Source of the DNA: Clostridiales bacterium
Lineage (GTDB): Bacteria > Bacillota > Clostridia > Oscillospirales > Oscillospiraceae
Assembly (NCBI GenBank): GCA_014799505.1
Contig: JAAVHV010000021.1
Location: 1 to 64,000, forward strand
Reading direction: 5' to 3'
Length of the DNA: 64,000 bases
The position numbers and the translations under genes were made by a program. Under the pieces are notes generated by a model that saw only the letters and a program-made list of their open reading frames with translations, ran no database searches and was not told where the DNA came from. Within the stretch, counting starts at the first letter, position 1; every line of letters starts with the position of its first letter. This document shows positions 26,000 through 34,694 of this stretch, one piece after another.

Positions 26000-27415
26000 A
26001 TGAATAATCTGAAGCTGAACAACAAGCGCACGATCCTGGTGGGTCTGGCATTCCTGTCCATCTGCGCTTTCTGGCAGATGTATGACAATCTGGTGCCCCT
26101 TATCCTCCGAGAAACCTTCCATTTGGACGAGGCGTATACCGGTGGCATCATGGCGGCGGACAACATCTTGGCTCTGTTCCTGCTGCCCCTCTTTGGAGGA
26201 CTGTCCGACCGGACAAATACAAAAATCGGACGCCGTACGCCTTATATCCTGGCTGGCACCGCCGGGGCGGTGATTTTGATGAACCTGCTGCCCATTCTGG
26301 ACAACAGCTACTTTCAGGAAGCGGTCCCCTATAAATTGGCGACTTCTATTACCGTGCAAGGGCCGTCTGACCCTACGGTACTCGTAGACCTGATCGTGCC
26401 TGTTAAACTGGTGGGCTTTATCGCTGTGCTGGGGCTGCTGCTCATCGCCATGGGAACTTACCGCTCTCCGGCTGTGGCGCTCATGCCCGACGTGACCCCC
26501 AAGCCTTTGCGCTCCAAGGGCAACGCCATCATCAACCTAATGGGCGCGGTGGGCGGCGTACTGTATCTGGGCATCAGTGTGATCCTATACCCTGCCTCCA
26601 AGACCCGGGGACTGGTTCATGTGGACTATCAGCCGCTGTTTATCATCGTGTCCGCCATCATGGTGCTGGCGGTGGTGGTGCTGCTGGTGACCATCCGGGA
26701 GCCCAAACTGGCAGAGGAGAACCGCGCTCTGGAGAAGAAGCACCCGGAATGGAATCTGGCGGAGGACGACGGCAGCGGCAGCGAGGTTCTGCCCACGCCG
26801 GTGAAGAAGAGCCTCATCTTCCTGCTGGCCTCCATCGCTCTGTGGTACGTGGGCTATAACGGCGTGACCACTTGGTTTTCCACCTATGTGGCCGAGGTAA
26901 TGGGGGAGGGCATTGGCGGCACCAACACCTGCTTGATGGTGGCCACCGTAGGCGCCATCGTGTCCTATATTCCCATCGGCGTGGTGGCGTCCAAATTCGG
27001 GCGCAAACGCACCATCCAGGCGGGGGTCATCCTGCTGGCCAGCTGTTTTTTGGCCGGATACCTGATGACTGCCCACTCTTCCTCCATTACACCGCTCATG
27101 TACGTGACCTTTGCCCTAGTGGGATTGGCCTGGGCGGCCATCAACGTCAACTCCCTGCCTATGGTTGTGGAGATGTGCAAGGGCTCCGACGTAGGCAAAT
27201 TCACCGGCTACTACTACACCGCGTCTATGGCGGCCCAGGTCATCACCCCGGTGCTGGCGGGCATGCTGATGCGGGATATCAGCTATCAGATTTTGTTCCC
27301 CTACGCCGCGTTCTTTGTGTCCATGAGCTTTGTGACCATGCTGTTCGTCCGCCATGGTGACAGCAAAGCGGAGGTCAAGACGGGTCTGGATGCCTTTGGC
27401 GATATGGACGATTAA
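26000..27415 (+). CDS. MFS transporter, SLC45/GPH-like sugar transporter
   Basis: A 471-residue protein with twelve hydrophobic helices. FGGLSDRTNTKIGRRTPYILAG is the loop 2-3 signature, and YRSPAVALMPDVTPKPLRSKGNA is typical of the SLC45/sucrose-maltose type of MFS carriers. An extra soluble insert (about residues 105-130) lies between helices 3 and 4. The cargo is probably a disaccharide or glycoside, by family inference. ATG 26000 follows GAGAGTGAGAG. Confidence 0.87.
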   Translation: MNNLKLNNKRTILVGLAFLSICAFWQMYDNLVPLILRETFHLDEAYTGGIMAADNILALFLLPLFGGLSDRTNTKIGRRTPYILAGTAGAVILMNLLPILDNSYFQEAVPYKLATSITVQGPSDPTVLVDLIVPVKLVGFIAVLGLLLIAMGTYRSPAVALMPDVTPKPLRSKGNAIINLMGAVGGVLYLGISVILYPASKTRGLVHVDYQPLFIIVSAIMVLAVVVLLVTIREPKLAEENRALEKKHPEWNLAEDDGSGSEVLPTPVKKSLIFLLASIALWYVGYNGVTTWFSTYVAEVMGEGIGGTNTCLMVATVGAIVSYIPIGVVASKFGRKRTIQAGVILLASCFLAGYLMTAHSSSITPLMYVTFALVGLAWAAINVNSLPMVVEMCKGSDVGKFTGYYYTASMAAQVITPVLAGMLMRDISYQILFPYAAFFVSMSFVTMLFVRHGDSKAEVKTGLDAFGDMDD

Positions 27416-27439
27416 AATGTACAAGGAGATGTACAATGG

Positions 27440-28267
27440 ATGAAAACGATCATTAAGGTGGGCGCGGGCTGCCTGGGCGGCTTGGGCGCTTGGTGTCTGC
27501 TGGTCAAGCCCCGGCGGAAGCAGCCCGGATGGGAGAAACTGGACGGGGTCAAATATGCCCACCGGGGGCTTCACGACGCCGACCAGGGGGTGCCGGAAAA
27601 CTCCATGGCGGCATTCCGCCGGGCCGTTGACCACGGCTTCGGCGCGGAGCTGGACGTTCACCTCATGGCGGATGGCAATCTGGCCGTGGTACATGACAGC
27701 GACCTCACCAGGGTGTGCGGTAAAAAGGCGTTGATTGAGGATCTCACCGCCGCCGACCTGAAGGACTATCCTTTGATGGGGGCACAGGAACATATCCCGC
27801 TGCTTCAAGATGTGCTGGCGCTGTTTGAGGGGAAAACGCCCCTGGTGATCGAGCTGAAGGTGGAGCGAGGCAACTATATTCCTCTCACCGATGCGGTTAT
27901 GTCGGCGCTGGAGGGCTGGAACGGAACATATTGCGTGGAATCCTTTCACCCGGCGGTGCTTCTGCGGCTGAGGGAGAAATACCCCCGGGTCCTCCGCGGC
28001 CAGCTGAGCGAAAACTTCATCCGGGGCAGCCAGGTGGGGAACCTGGCCACACCCGTGCGGTTTGTGCTCACCCATCTGCTCACGACCGCCTTTACCCGCC
28101 CGGATTTTATCGCCTATAAGTGGGAGGACCGGAAGGAGCCCAGCCTTCGGCTGATGCGGGCGCTGTACGGTGTCCACGAGGTGGGCTGGACGATCCGGAG
28201 CCAGGAGACCATGGATATGCTGGCTCAGGACGGGGTGACCCCCATTTTTGAGCACTTTATCCCATAA
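27440..28267 (+). CDS. Glycerophosphodiester phosphodiesterase
   Basis: A 275-residue enzyme that splits glycerophosphodiesters to glycerol-3-phosphate and an alcohol. The TIM-barrel shows AHRGLHD (catalytic His), PENSMAAFRRAV (metal Glu), GAELDVHLMADG and VVHDSDLTRVCG (second His). The N-terminal 22 residues include a short hydrophobic stretch that may anchor it to the membrane. It follows the MFS gene by 24 bp, probably in the same transcript. Confidence 0.92.
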   Translation: MKTIIKVGAGCLGGLGAWCLLVKPRRKQPGWEKLDGVKYAHRGLHDADQGVPENSMAAFRRAVDHGFGAELDVHLMADGNLAVVHDSDLTRVCGKKALIEDLTAADLKDYPLMGAQEHIPLLQDVLALFEGKTPLVIELKVERGNYIPLTDAVMSALEGWNGTYCVESFHPAVLLRLREKYPRVLRGQLSENFIRGSQVGNLATPVRFVLTHLLTTAFTRPDFIAYKWEDRKEPSLRLMRALYGVHEVGWTIRSQETMDMLAQDGVTPIFEHFIP

Positions 28268-28275
28268 AAACCAAT

Positions 28276-28309
28276 GGCCCTGCCGGCATCTGCCGGCGGG
28301 GCCGCTTTT
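28276..28309 (+). terminator. Terminator of the glycerophosphodiesterase gene
   Basis: Stem GGCCCTGCCGG / CCGGCGGGGCC followed by GCTTTTG. Confidence 0.85.
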
Positions 28310-28337
28310 GTAACCAAATTTTCATCTCTTTTTTTGG

Positions 28338-28385
28338 TTGACAATGTAAACCACTTGTGTTATGATTGGACTACAATGTAAACCA
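28338..28385 (+). promoter_or_regulatory. Promoter and paired BlaI-type operators
   Basis: TTGACA (28338), 17-bp spacer, TATGAT (28361). The 13-mer ACAATGTAAACCA occurs twice, at 28341 and 28373, exactly 32 bp (about three helical turns) apart. The core TACAATGTA is a TACA-n-TGTA dyad like BlaI/MecI operators. The copies overlap the -35/spacer and the transcription start, which fits autorepression by the BlaI-type protein that follows. Confidence 0.8.
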
Positions 28386-28404
28386 ACACAGAGGTGAGCG
28401 CCAT

Positions 28405-28782
28405 ATGGAACATACCAAGTTGAACGCCAGCGAGTGGAACGTCCTCAACTGCCTGTGGGAGAACCATCCCCGCACGGTCATGCAGCTGGTGGCGGATCTG
28501 GAGGAGTCAGTGGGCTGGGCGAAAAGCACCACCATCACCACTCTGCGCCGGATGGAGGAAAAGGGACTGGTCCGCGTTGAGCAGACGGGCCGGGGAAAAT
28601 CCTACACTCCGGCGGTGGAGCGGGAGCAGGCCATGATGGACGAGACCCACAGCTTTTTAGACCGGGTATACCAGGGCAGTGTGGGACTGATGATGAGCGC
28701 CATGGCCAAGCGTCAGGAGCTGAGCTCCGACGAGGTGGCCGAGCTGCGGGCCATTTTAGATCAGATCGGGGAGGGGAAATAA
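28405..28782 (+). CDS. BlaI/MecI/CopY family repressor
   Basis: A 125-residue winged-helix repressor: LNASEWNVLNCLWENHPRTVMQLV (wing helix region), TITTLRRMEEKGLVRVEQTGRGKSYTPAV and a C-terminal dimerisation helix. It begins at ATG 28405 behind GAGGTGAG, directly downstream of two BlaI-like operator copies. The next gene, one base away, is its M56 protease partner, the classical inactivating sensor pair. Confidence 0.93.
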   Translation: MEHTKLNASEWNVLNCLWENHPRTVMQLVADLEESVGWAKSTTITTLRRMEEKGLVRVEQTGRGKSYTPAVEREQAMMDETHSFLDRVYQGSVGLMMSAMAKRQELSSDEVAELRAILDQIGEGK

Positions 28783-28783
28783 T

Positions 28784-31465
28784 ATGGTCATCATGTTGTT
28801 GGAATGGATATTTACCTCTGCGTTTCTGATTTTAGTGGTATTGGCTCTTCGGGCCGCGCTGGGAAAGCGGGTGAGCGCCCGTCTGCGCTACGCCCTGTGG
28901 GCGGTGGTGCTGGTGCGGCTGCTGGTGCCGGTGCAGCTGTTCACCTCCCCGCTGGCCGGGGCGCGGATACTCTCTGAGAGCCGCATGGAGCAAGATGTGG
29001 TTGATTGGCCGTCCGCGCCCACCGTGCCAAATGTGCCGGACAACGCGCTGTCCCTGGGTGAGCAGGGCGTCCAGACAGCGAACTTTATCACCGCTCCCCA
29101 AGCGCCCAATCCCCCCACACTGCCCGACCCGCCGGAGCCCCCAGCGGCCCCTGACTTAACCCGTGCCCCCGCATGGCTGGGCTGGGTGTGGCTGGCGGGT
29201 TCGGCGGCGGTGGCGCTGATCCTTCTGGTGTCGAATCTGCGGTTTTATTTGCGCCTGCGCCGGGAGCGTATCCCGATGGAAAGTGCGGCCTGCCCTCTGC
29301 GGGTGTACGCGGCGGTGGGTCTGCCGTCCCCGTGCCTGTTTGGGATTTTCCGGCCCGCCATTTACGTGACCCCGGAGGCGGCGGCTGACCCGGATATGCT
29401 CCGCCATGTGCTGGCCCACGAGTACACCCATTACCGCCATGGCGACCACGTCTGGAGCCTCCTGCGTTGCGCGGCGCTGGCGGCCCACTGGTGGAACCCG
29501 CTGGTGTGGCTGGCGGCGGTGCTCAGCCAGCGGGACGCGGAGCTGGCCTGCGACGAGGGTGCTTTAAAGCGGCTGGGTGATGAGGAACGGGCAGGGTATG
29601 GCAACACCCTGCTGGCGCTGGTCACCGCCAAGCCCCGGCCGGCTGACCTGTTCCGGTGCGCCACCACCATGGCGGGGGACAAGAGGAGCCTCAAGGAGCG
29701 GATCAGTCGCATCGCCAAGGCCCCCAAGCGCGTGATATGGGCGGTGGTCGTGGCGGTGTTGGTGACGGCGCTGGCCTGCGTGTGCGCCTTCGGGCAGGCG
29801 GAACCTGTGGAGCCATCGGATCACGTGGAGCCATCGGATCATGTGGATGAGTTTACCCCAACTTATACGATGAATGGGGACAGGAATGTTTTGATTGAAG
29901 GACTAGACGGCGCTTATGTTGAGTGGTCACGCGGCACGAACGGCGGTGCGCTCTATTTCACCAGCGGCATGGCGGTATACTGCTGCCCGAAGCTGGCAGG
30001 CGAGAGAGTCGAGGGGGGCGCATGTTGGGAAGATGTAGAGAAAAGTACTCTTGATGTGTGCTTAAATGTAGACGATGACCGTATCAAGGACGGTACTGTG
30101 GGCGGTTTTGTCATCGACTTCACGGTAGACCTGAACAGCGATACATTTCTCCGGCGGGAATTTACCTCCGAGCTGGGGGACAGGATTATCGAACTCACCG
30201 ACCAGGAAATGTTAGACATGGCCCGCGTCCTGGCCAAGCTGCTGACGGAGGCAGAGAACTACTATAACAGTTGGAATGCGGTGGAGAGCGAGACCCAGAT
30301 CTTGGAATACTGCTCCGACCTGAACCGCAATGGCGTGCCGGAGCCCCTGCAAGTGGTGGAGATCGATGGCGGCCAGCGGCTGGAAGTCTGGGAGAACGAT
30401 CAGCTGCTTTTCTCAGATGAGGGCTACTACGCCCATGCTGGCTGGAACGCCCTGTTCCTGTGTACCCTGGATGACAAAGACTACCTCCTGCGCTATCACC
30501 CCTATATGGGTCAGGGCTGGTGCACCTACAGCTATGAGCTGTTCACCCTGACCCGCGACGGGCAGGAGAAGATCGTGCGGCAGAACAGCGTGACGTTCGA
30601 CATCAACTTCGGCCTCATGCACGAGCGCTTTGACCCAGAGGAGATCGCCGCCTTTATGGACGAGATCAACGGCCTGCTGGCCAACAGCACCCAGCTCATC
30701 AACACCGACTCGGATCTGCAGGGCACCTTCCAGGTGGAGGGGCGGCTGTACGACCACCTGGCGTGGCTGAATCTGTGGGAGCCTACATTTACCCGCGACC
30801 CGTCCAAGTCCCTGCTGGAAAACCTGAGGGACTTCAATGAGGCTATGATAAAGCGGAACTACGCTGAGGAGCCGGTGGTGTTCCACATGAACGAGACAGA
30901 GACGAATGCCCATATTTTACTCAGGTATCAGGACAAGAGCACCCAGTTCGACGTGGACTGCTGGGAGGCGTACTTCCAGCCCGAGAGGCAGGTGCAGGAG
31001 CAGACCCAGGTCATTGACCTGAACGGGGACGGCAGAGAAGAGATCGTGTTCCCCCTAGTGTGGGGCCACGGTACCGGGGCGTACATCGAAAAGCTCTATG
31101 TGTTTGACGCCGAGACGCTGGAGCAGTATGACACCAGCGGCCTGAACGAACTGATCCTCAACCTCTTTCAATCCACCAGCGACGAAAACAATTTCTATCT
31201 CAACGGCGCGGGGATGGATGTGACGATTCCCAAAAGCGAGGCCCAAAAGGCGAACCCATACGCCCCTATGTCGGATGCCATCGGTTTTGATATGATCATT
31301 CGCTACACCATCGAGGACGGCAAGGTGTTCTGTTGGCTGGGCTGCGATGCCAGCACCGGGCTCATCAACTATATCGGTTGCATCAACGTGCCGGTGCGGA
31401 TGACCCCGTCGGGCAGTTTTGCCTGTGGCCAGGCGCAGTATACGACAGACGCACCTTTCCTTTGA
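28784..31465 (+). CDS. M56 family (BlaR1-like) membrane protease with large novel ectodomain
   Basis: An 893-residue protein. Residues 1-310 form the M56 metalloprotease with several membrane helices, the zinc motif HEYTHYRHGDH near residue 211 and ELACDEGAL near 250. A further helix (WAVVVAVLVTALACVCAFG, about 325) leads to an external region of roughly 540 residues. That region is not a penicillin-binding domain; it holds two calcium-loop-like motifs, DLNRNGVPEPLQVV (about 512) and DLNGDGREEIVF (about 745). It presumably senses an outside signal and cleaves the BlaI-type repressor, but the inducer is unknown. The juxtamembrane VEPSDH is tandemly repeated. Confidence 0.88.
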   Translation: MVIMLLEWIFTSAFLILVVLALRAALGKRVSARLRYALWAVVLVRLLVPVQLFTSPLAGARILSESRMEQDVVDWPSAPTVPNVPDNALSLGEQGVQTANFITAPQAPNPPTLPDPPEPPAAPDLTRAPAWLGWVWLAGSAAVALILLVSNLRFYLRLRRERIPMESAACPLRVYAAVGLPSPCLFGIFRPAIYVTPEAAADPDMLRHVLAHEYTHYRHGDHVWSLLRCAALAAHWWNPLVWLAAVLSQRDAELACDEGALKRLGDEERAGYGNTLLALVTAKPRPADLFRCATTMAGDKRSLKERISRIAKAPKRVIWAVVVAVLVTALACVCAFGQAEPVEPSDHVEPSDHVDEFTPTYTMNGDRNVLIEGLDGAYVEWSRGTNGGALYFTSGMAVYCCPKLAGERVEGGACWEDVEKSTLDVCLNVDDDRIKDGTVGGFVIDFTVDLNSDTFLRREFTSELGDRIIELTDQEMLDMARVLAKLLTEAENYYNSWNAVESETQILEYCSDLNRNGVPEPLQVVEIDGGQRLEVWENDQLLFSDEGYYAHAGWNALFLCTLDDKDYLLRYHPYMGQGWCTYSYELFTLTRDGQEKIVRQNSVTFDINFGLMHERFDPEEIAAFMDEINGLLANSTQLINTDSDLQGTFQVEGRLYDHLAWLNLWEPTFTRDPSKSLLENLRDFNEAMIKRNYAEEPVVFHMNETETNAHILLRYQDKSTQFDVDCWEAYFQPERQVQEQTQVIDLNGDGREEIVFPLVWGHGTGAYIEKLYVFDAETLEQYDTSGLNELILNLFQSTSDENNFYLNGAGMDVTIPKSEAQKANPYAPMSDAIGFDMIIRYTIEDGKVFCWLGCDASTGLINYIGCINVPVRMTPSGSFACGQAQYTTDAPFL
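29808..29845 (+). repeat. Tandem 18-bp repeat within the M56 gene
   Basis: The unit GTGGAGCCATCGGATCAC appears twice head to tail with one base different, encoding VEPSDH-VEPSDH just outside the membrane helix. Confidence 0.85.
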
Positions 31466-31473
31466 ATGAACGG

Positions 31474-31504
31474 AAGGCCGCCGGGGTACACCCCGGCGGC
31501 TTTT
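31474..31504 (+). terminator. Terminator of the BlaI/M56 operon
   Basis: Stem GCCGCCGGGG / CCCCGGCGGC, loop TACA, then TTTT. Confidence 0.92.
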
Positions 31505-31536
31505 CCGTGCCTGGGCAAAAAAGTTTAAGTTAGCTA

Positions 31537-31597
31537 TTGACAACCATGGTTAGCTGTGGTAAACTACACACGCTGAAAAATGTTAGCGAAGCCTAAC
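31537..31597 (+). promoter_or_regulatory. Promoter and TTAGC dyads of the feo operon
   Basis: TTGACA (31537), 17-bp spacer, TAAACT (31560). TTAGC occurs at -35, in the spacer (GGTTAGC) and downstream, where GTTAG-n6-CTAAC (31582-31597) is a dyad. The pattern resembles operators of DtxR/IdeR-type iron repressors; no such regulator is encoded in the window. Confidence 0.65.
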
Positions 31598-31614
31598 TAA
31601 AGAGGGGGAGCGAT

Positions 31615-31827
31615 ATGATGCCGCTGACAATGGCAAAATCTGGCGAGGAGGCCGCGATTCTTAAAATCACCGGCAAGGACGAGATCCGTCAGCACCTGGC
31701 GGAGCTGGGCTTTGTGGTGGGAGAGACGGTCACCGTGGTCAGCGAGATGGCAGGCAACCTGATCGTTCAGGTGAAGGAGAGCCGCGTCGCGCTGGATCGG
31801 ACAATGGCCAATCGGATTATGATATAG
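31615..31827 (+). CDS. feoA: FeoA family protein (first copy)
   Basis: A 70-residue SH3-like FeoA protein that assists the FeoB iron transporter. The motif IRQHLAELGFVVGETVTVVSEMAGNLIVQV is typical. Adjacent ATG codons at 31615 and 31618 follow AGAGGGGGAG. It is the first of two feoA genes in the operon; this one has the HLAELGF pattern and a shorter C terminus. Confidence 0.92.
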   Translation: MMPLTMAKSGEEAAILKITGKDEIRQHLAELGFVVGETVTVVSEMAGNLIVQVKESRVALDRTMANRIMI

Positions 31828-31841
31828 GAAGGAGAGGGAAT

Positions 31842-32063
31842 ATGAAGACACTAAAAGACGCCAAGGTAGGCGAGACCGTCGCCGTGGCCCGGCTCCATGG
31901 GGAGGGCGCGGTGAAGCGCCGCATCATGGACATGGGTATCACCAAGGGCGTGGAGATCTACGTGCGCAAGGTGGCTCCGCTGGGCGACCCCATGGAGCTC
32001 AATGTGCGGGGCTATGAGTTGTCCGTGCGCAAGGGCGACGCAGAAATGATTGAGATCGTATAA
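31842..32063 (+). CDS. feoA: FeoA family protein (second copy)
   Basis: A 73-residue SH3-like FeoA paralogue (VKRRIMDMGITKGVEIYVRKVAPLGDPMELNVRGYELSVRKGDA). The RRIMDMGIT and GDPMEL-VRGYELSLR patterns are the most typical FeoA form. It lies 14 bp after the first copy with AGGAAGGAG ahead of it. Paired FeoA genes are common in Clostridia. Confidence 0.93.
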   Translation: MKTLKDAKVGETVAVARLHGEGAVKRRIMDMGITKGVEIYVRKVAPLGDPMELNVRGYELSVRKGDAEMIEIV

Positions 32064-32067
32064 AATT

Positions 32068-32095
32068 TTGACTGCGGGTTAGCGATTGCTAATAT
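32068..32095 (+). promoter_or_regulatory. Candidate internal promoter and operator ahead of feoB
   Basis: TTGACT, 16-bp spacer, TAATAT. A dyad TTAGC-GATT-GCTAA (32079-32092) fills the spacer and enters the -10 box, matching the TTAGC elements at the main feo promoter. Confidence 0.5.
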
Positions 32096-32144
32096 AAGAT
32101 CTAGGGTCTGGACATAATCAGACAAAGGAGAGGAGCATCAAACC

Positions 32145-34526
32145 ATGGATATCAAAATCGCGCTGGCGGGCAATCCGAACTGCGGCAAGACCACGCTGTT
32201 CAACGCCTTGACCGGCTCCAACCAATACGTGGGCAACTGGCCCGGCGTCACCGTGGAGAAAAAAGAGGGCAAGCTGAAGGGCCACAAGGAAGTGGTCATC
32301 CAGGATCTGCCCGGCATTTACTCCCTGTCTCCCTACACCTTGGAGGAAGTAGTAGCCCGTAACTACCTGGTGAAGGAGCAGCCCGACGCCATCCTGAACA
32401 TCGTGGACGGCACCAACATCGAGCGCAACCTGTACCTCACCACCCAGCTCATCGAGCTGGGGCTGCCTGTGGTGGTGGCGGTGAACATGATCGACCTGGT
32501 GCGCAAAAACGGGGACAAGATCGACCTGACCAAGCTGGGCAGGGCTCTGGGCTGCGAGGTCGTGGAGATGTCCGCTTTGAAGGGCGAGGGCGGGGTAGAG
32601 GCCGCAGAGAAGGCCATGGCTTTGGCTCAATCCCACAAGGCAGGGGAGCTGCCCCACGTGTTCACTGGCAGCGTGGAACACGCCATTGCCCACATCGAGG
32701 AATCTATCCAGGGCAAGGTCAGCGACCGCTATCTGCGCTGGTACGCCATCAAGGTGTTCGAGCGGGATGAAAAGGTGATGGAGGAGCTGAACTTCGCCCC
32801 CGATTTGAAGGCTCATCTGGAGGAGCATATCGCCGACTGCGAGAAGGAACTGGATGACGACGCGGAGTCCATCATCACCAACCAGCGGTACGCCTATATC
32901 AGCAGCGTGGTACATAAGGCGGTGGTGAAGAAGGCCGCCAAGCACTCGCTGACTGTCTCCGACAAGATCGACCAGGTGGTGACCAACCGCATTGCCGCCC
33001 TACCCATCTTCGCTTGTATCATGTTCCTGATTTATGCCATTGCCATGGGGCCCTGGAAGGTGTCTATCGGCACCGCCCTCACCGACTGGGCCAACGACGG
33101 CCTCTTCGGTGATGGCTGGCTGGTGCCTTTTGTGTCCGATGTGGACGGCTGGGACGACGCCTCCGGCGCGTTTGAGGAGGCCGAGGCCATCATCGAGGCC
33201 TATGAAGCCGGCGACACCGAGGTCTACTTCTATGACGACGAAACCGGTGACACCGATGTGGTTAATGTGAACGAGGACACCTATAATGAAGCTCTTGCGG
33301 TGGAAGAGCCTGACCCTACTGAGTACGGCGTGTGGATCCCCGGCATCCCTGTGATTATTGAGGGCGGTTTGGACGCCATCAACTGTAATGACGGGGTCAA
33401 GTCCCTGGTGCTGGACGGCATCGTGGGCGGCGTGGGCGCGGTGCTGGGCTTTGTTCCCCAGATGCTGGTGCTGTTCCTGCTGCTGGCTATTTTGGAAGAC
33501 GTGGGCTACATGGCCCGTGTGGCCTTCATCATGGATCGCATTTTCCGCCGCTTCGGTCTGAGCGGTAAGTCCTTCATCCCCATGCTGGTGGCCACCGGCT
33601 GCGGCGTGCCCGGCGTCATGGCCTCCCGTACCATTGAGCAGGATCGGGACCGCAAAATGACCATCATGACCACCTGCTTCATTCCCTGCGGCGCGAAAAT
33701 GCCCATCATCGCCATGTTTGCGGGCGCGCTGTTCGGCAAGTCCGTGTGGGTGGCGGTGTCCGCCTACTTCATCGGTGTGGCTGCCGTGGTGATTTCCGGC
33801 ATCATGCTGAAGAAGTTCAGGGCCTTTGCCGGCGAGCCTGCCCCCTTCGTCATGGAGCTGCCTTCTTACCACGCGCCCTCCGCCACAAATGTACTCCGGG
33901 CGACCTGGGAGCGCGGCTGGTCTTTCATCAAGCGGGCCGGCACGGTCATCCTGCTGTCGTCCATTATCCTGTGGTTCCTGAACGGCTTCGGCTTCACCGA
34001 CGGCGCCTTCGGCATGGTAGAGGATGCGAACGATTCCATCCTCGCCACCATTGGAAACTTGGTGGCCTGGATCTTTGCCCCCCTGGGCTTTGGCTCTTGG
34101 CAGGCTGCCGTGGCTACCATCACCGGCCTTGTCGCCAAGGAGGAAGTGGTGTCCACCTTCGGCGTGCTGTATCCGGGCAACCTGACCAGCAATATCCAGG
34201 TGGCATATACCGCCATCGCGGCCTATTCCTTCATGATTTTCAACCTGCTGTGCGCTCCCTGCTTCGCCGCCATGGGTGCCATCAAGCGCGAGATGAACAA
34301 CGCCAAATGGACCTGGGCCGCTATCGGTTATATGTGCCTGTTTGCCTACGTGATCGCCCTGATCGTCTACCAGATCGGCGGGCTGATTGCCGGCACAGTG
34401 AGTTTCAACGTGTTCACCGTCGTGGCCATCGCTTTGGTGGCAGGGCTGTTGTTCCTGCTGTTCCGTCCCGCTGCTAAACTGTCCGATACTGCCTCAGTAC
34501 GCAGCACTGAAGTCGGGAAGGTGTAA
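32145..34526 (+). CDS. feoB: Ferrous iron transport protein B
   Basis: A 793-residue inner-membrane ferrous iron transporter. The N-terminal G domain shows GNPNCGKTTLFN (G1), GVTVEKK (G2), DLPGIYSL (G3), VNMIDL (G4) and SALKGEG (G5); a helical GDI region follows to about residue 270, then the membrane domain with GATE motifs (ATGCGVPGVMASRT; IPCGAKMPI). Between the first membrane helix and IPVIIEGGLDAI (about residues 328-395) sits an unusually acidic insertion (DDASGAFEEAEAIIEAYEAGD...). It closes the operon with a Cys-rich peptide. Confidence 0.96.
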   Translation: MDIKIALAGNPNCGKTTLFNALTGSNQYVGNWPGVTVEKKEGKLKGHKEVVIQDLPGIYSLSPYTLEEVVARNYLVKEQPDAILNIVDGTNIERNLYLTTQLIELGLPVVVAVNMIDLVRKNGDKIDLTKLGRALGCEVVEMSALKGEGGVEAAEKAMALAQSHKAGELPHVFTGSVEHAIAHIEESIQGKVSDRYLRWYAIKVFERDEKVMEELNFAPDLKAHLEEHIADCEKELDDDAESIITNQRYAYISSVVHKAVVKKAAKHSLTVSDKIDQVVTNRIAALPIFACIMFLIYAIAMGPWKVSIGTALTDWANDGLFGDGWLVPFVSDVDGWDDASGAFEEAEAIIEAYEAGDTEVYFYDDETGDTDVVNVNEDTYNEALAVEEPDPTEYGVWIPGIPVIIEGGLDAINCNDGVKSLVLDGIVGGVGAVLGFVPQMLVLFLLLAILEDVGYMARVAFIMDRIFRRFGLSGKSFIPMLVATGCGVPGVMASRTIEQDRDRKMTIMTTCFIPCGAKMPIIAMFAGALFGKSVWVAVSAYFIGVAAVVISGIMLKKFRAFAGEPAPFVMELPSYHAPSATNVLRATWERGWSFIKRAGTVILLSSIILWFLNGFGFTDGAFGMVEDANDSILATIGNLVAWIFAPLGFGSWQAAVATITGLVAKEEVVSTFGVLYPGNLTSNIQVAYTAIAAYSFMIFNLLCAPCFAAMGAIKREMNNAKWTWAAIGYMCLFAYVIALIVYQIGGLIAGTVSFNVFTVVAIALVAGLLFLLFRPAAKLSDTASVRSTEVGKV

Positions 34527-34529
34527 ATT

Positions 34530-34694
34530 ATGGTACGATTTCTCAGTGAAAACTGGGGCAACATCCTGGTGCTGGCTGTGATAGCCGCCGCCGTGGTGGG
34601 GGTGCTGGTCAGCTCGCACCGAAAAAGGAAGTCCGGCTGCGGCTGTGGCTGTGACAGTTGCCCCTCCAATGGCATCTGCCATCCCAAACAGTAA
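34530..34694 (+). CDS. FeoB-associated Cys-rich membrane protein
   Basis: A 54-residue protein, too short for the ORF track. It has one membrane helix (NILVLAVIAAAVVGVLV) followed by a basic SSHRKRK and a cysteine cluster SGCGCGCDSCPSNGICH. This is the small protein often encoded right after feoB. It lies 3 bp after the feoB stop and is presumably translated with it. A role in handing over or sensing iron is a reasonable guess only. Confidence 0.88.
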   Translation: MVRFLSENWGNILVLAVIAAAVVGVLVSSHRKRKSGCGCGCDSCPSNGICHPKQ

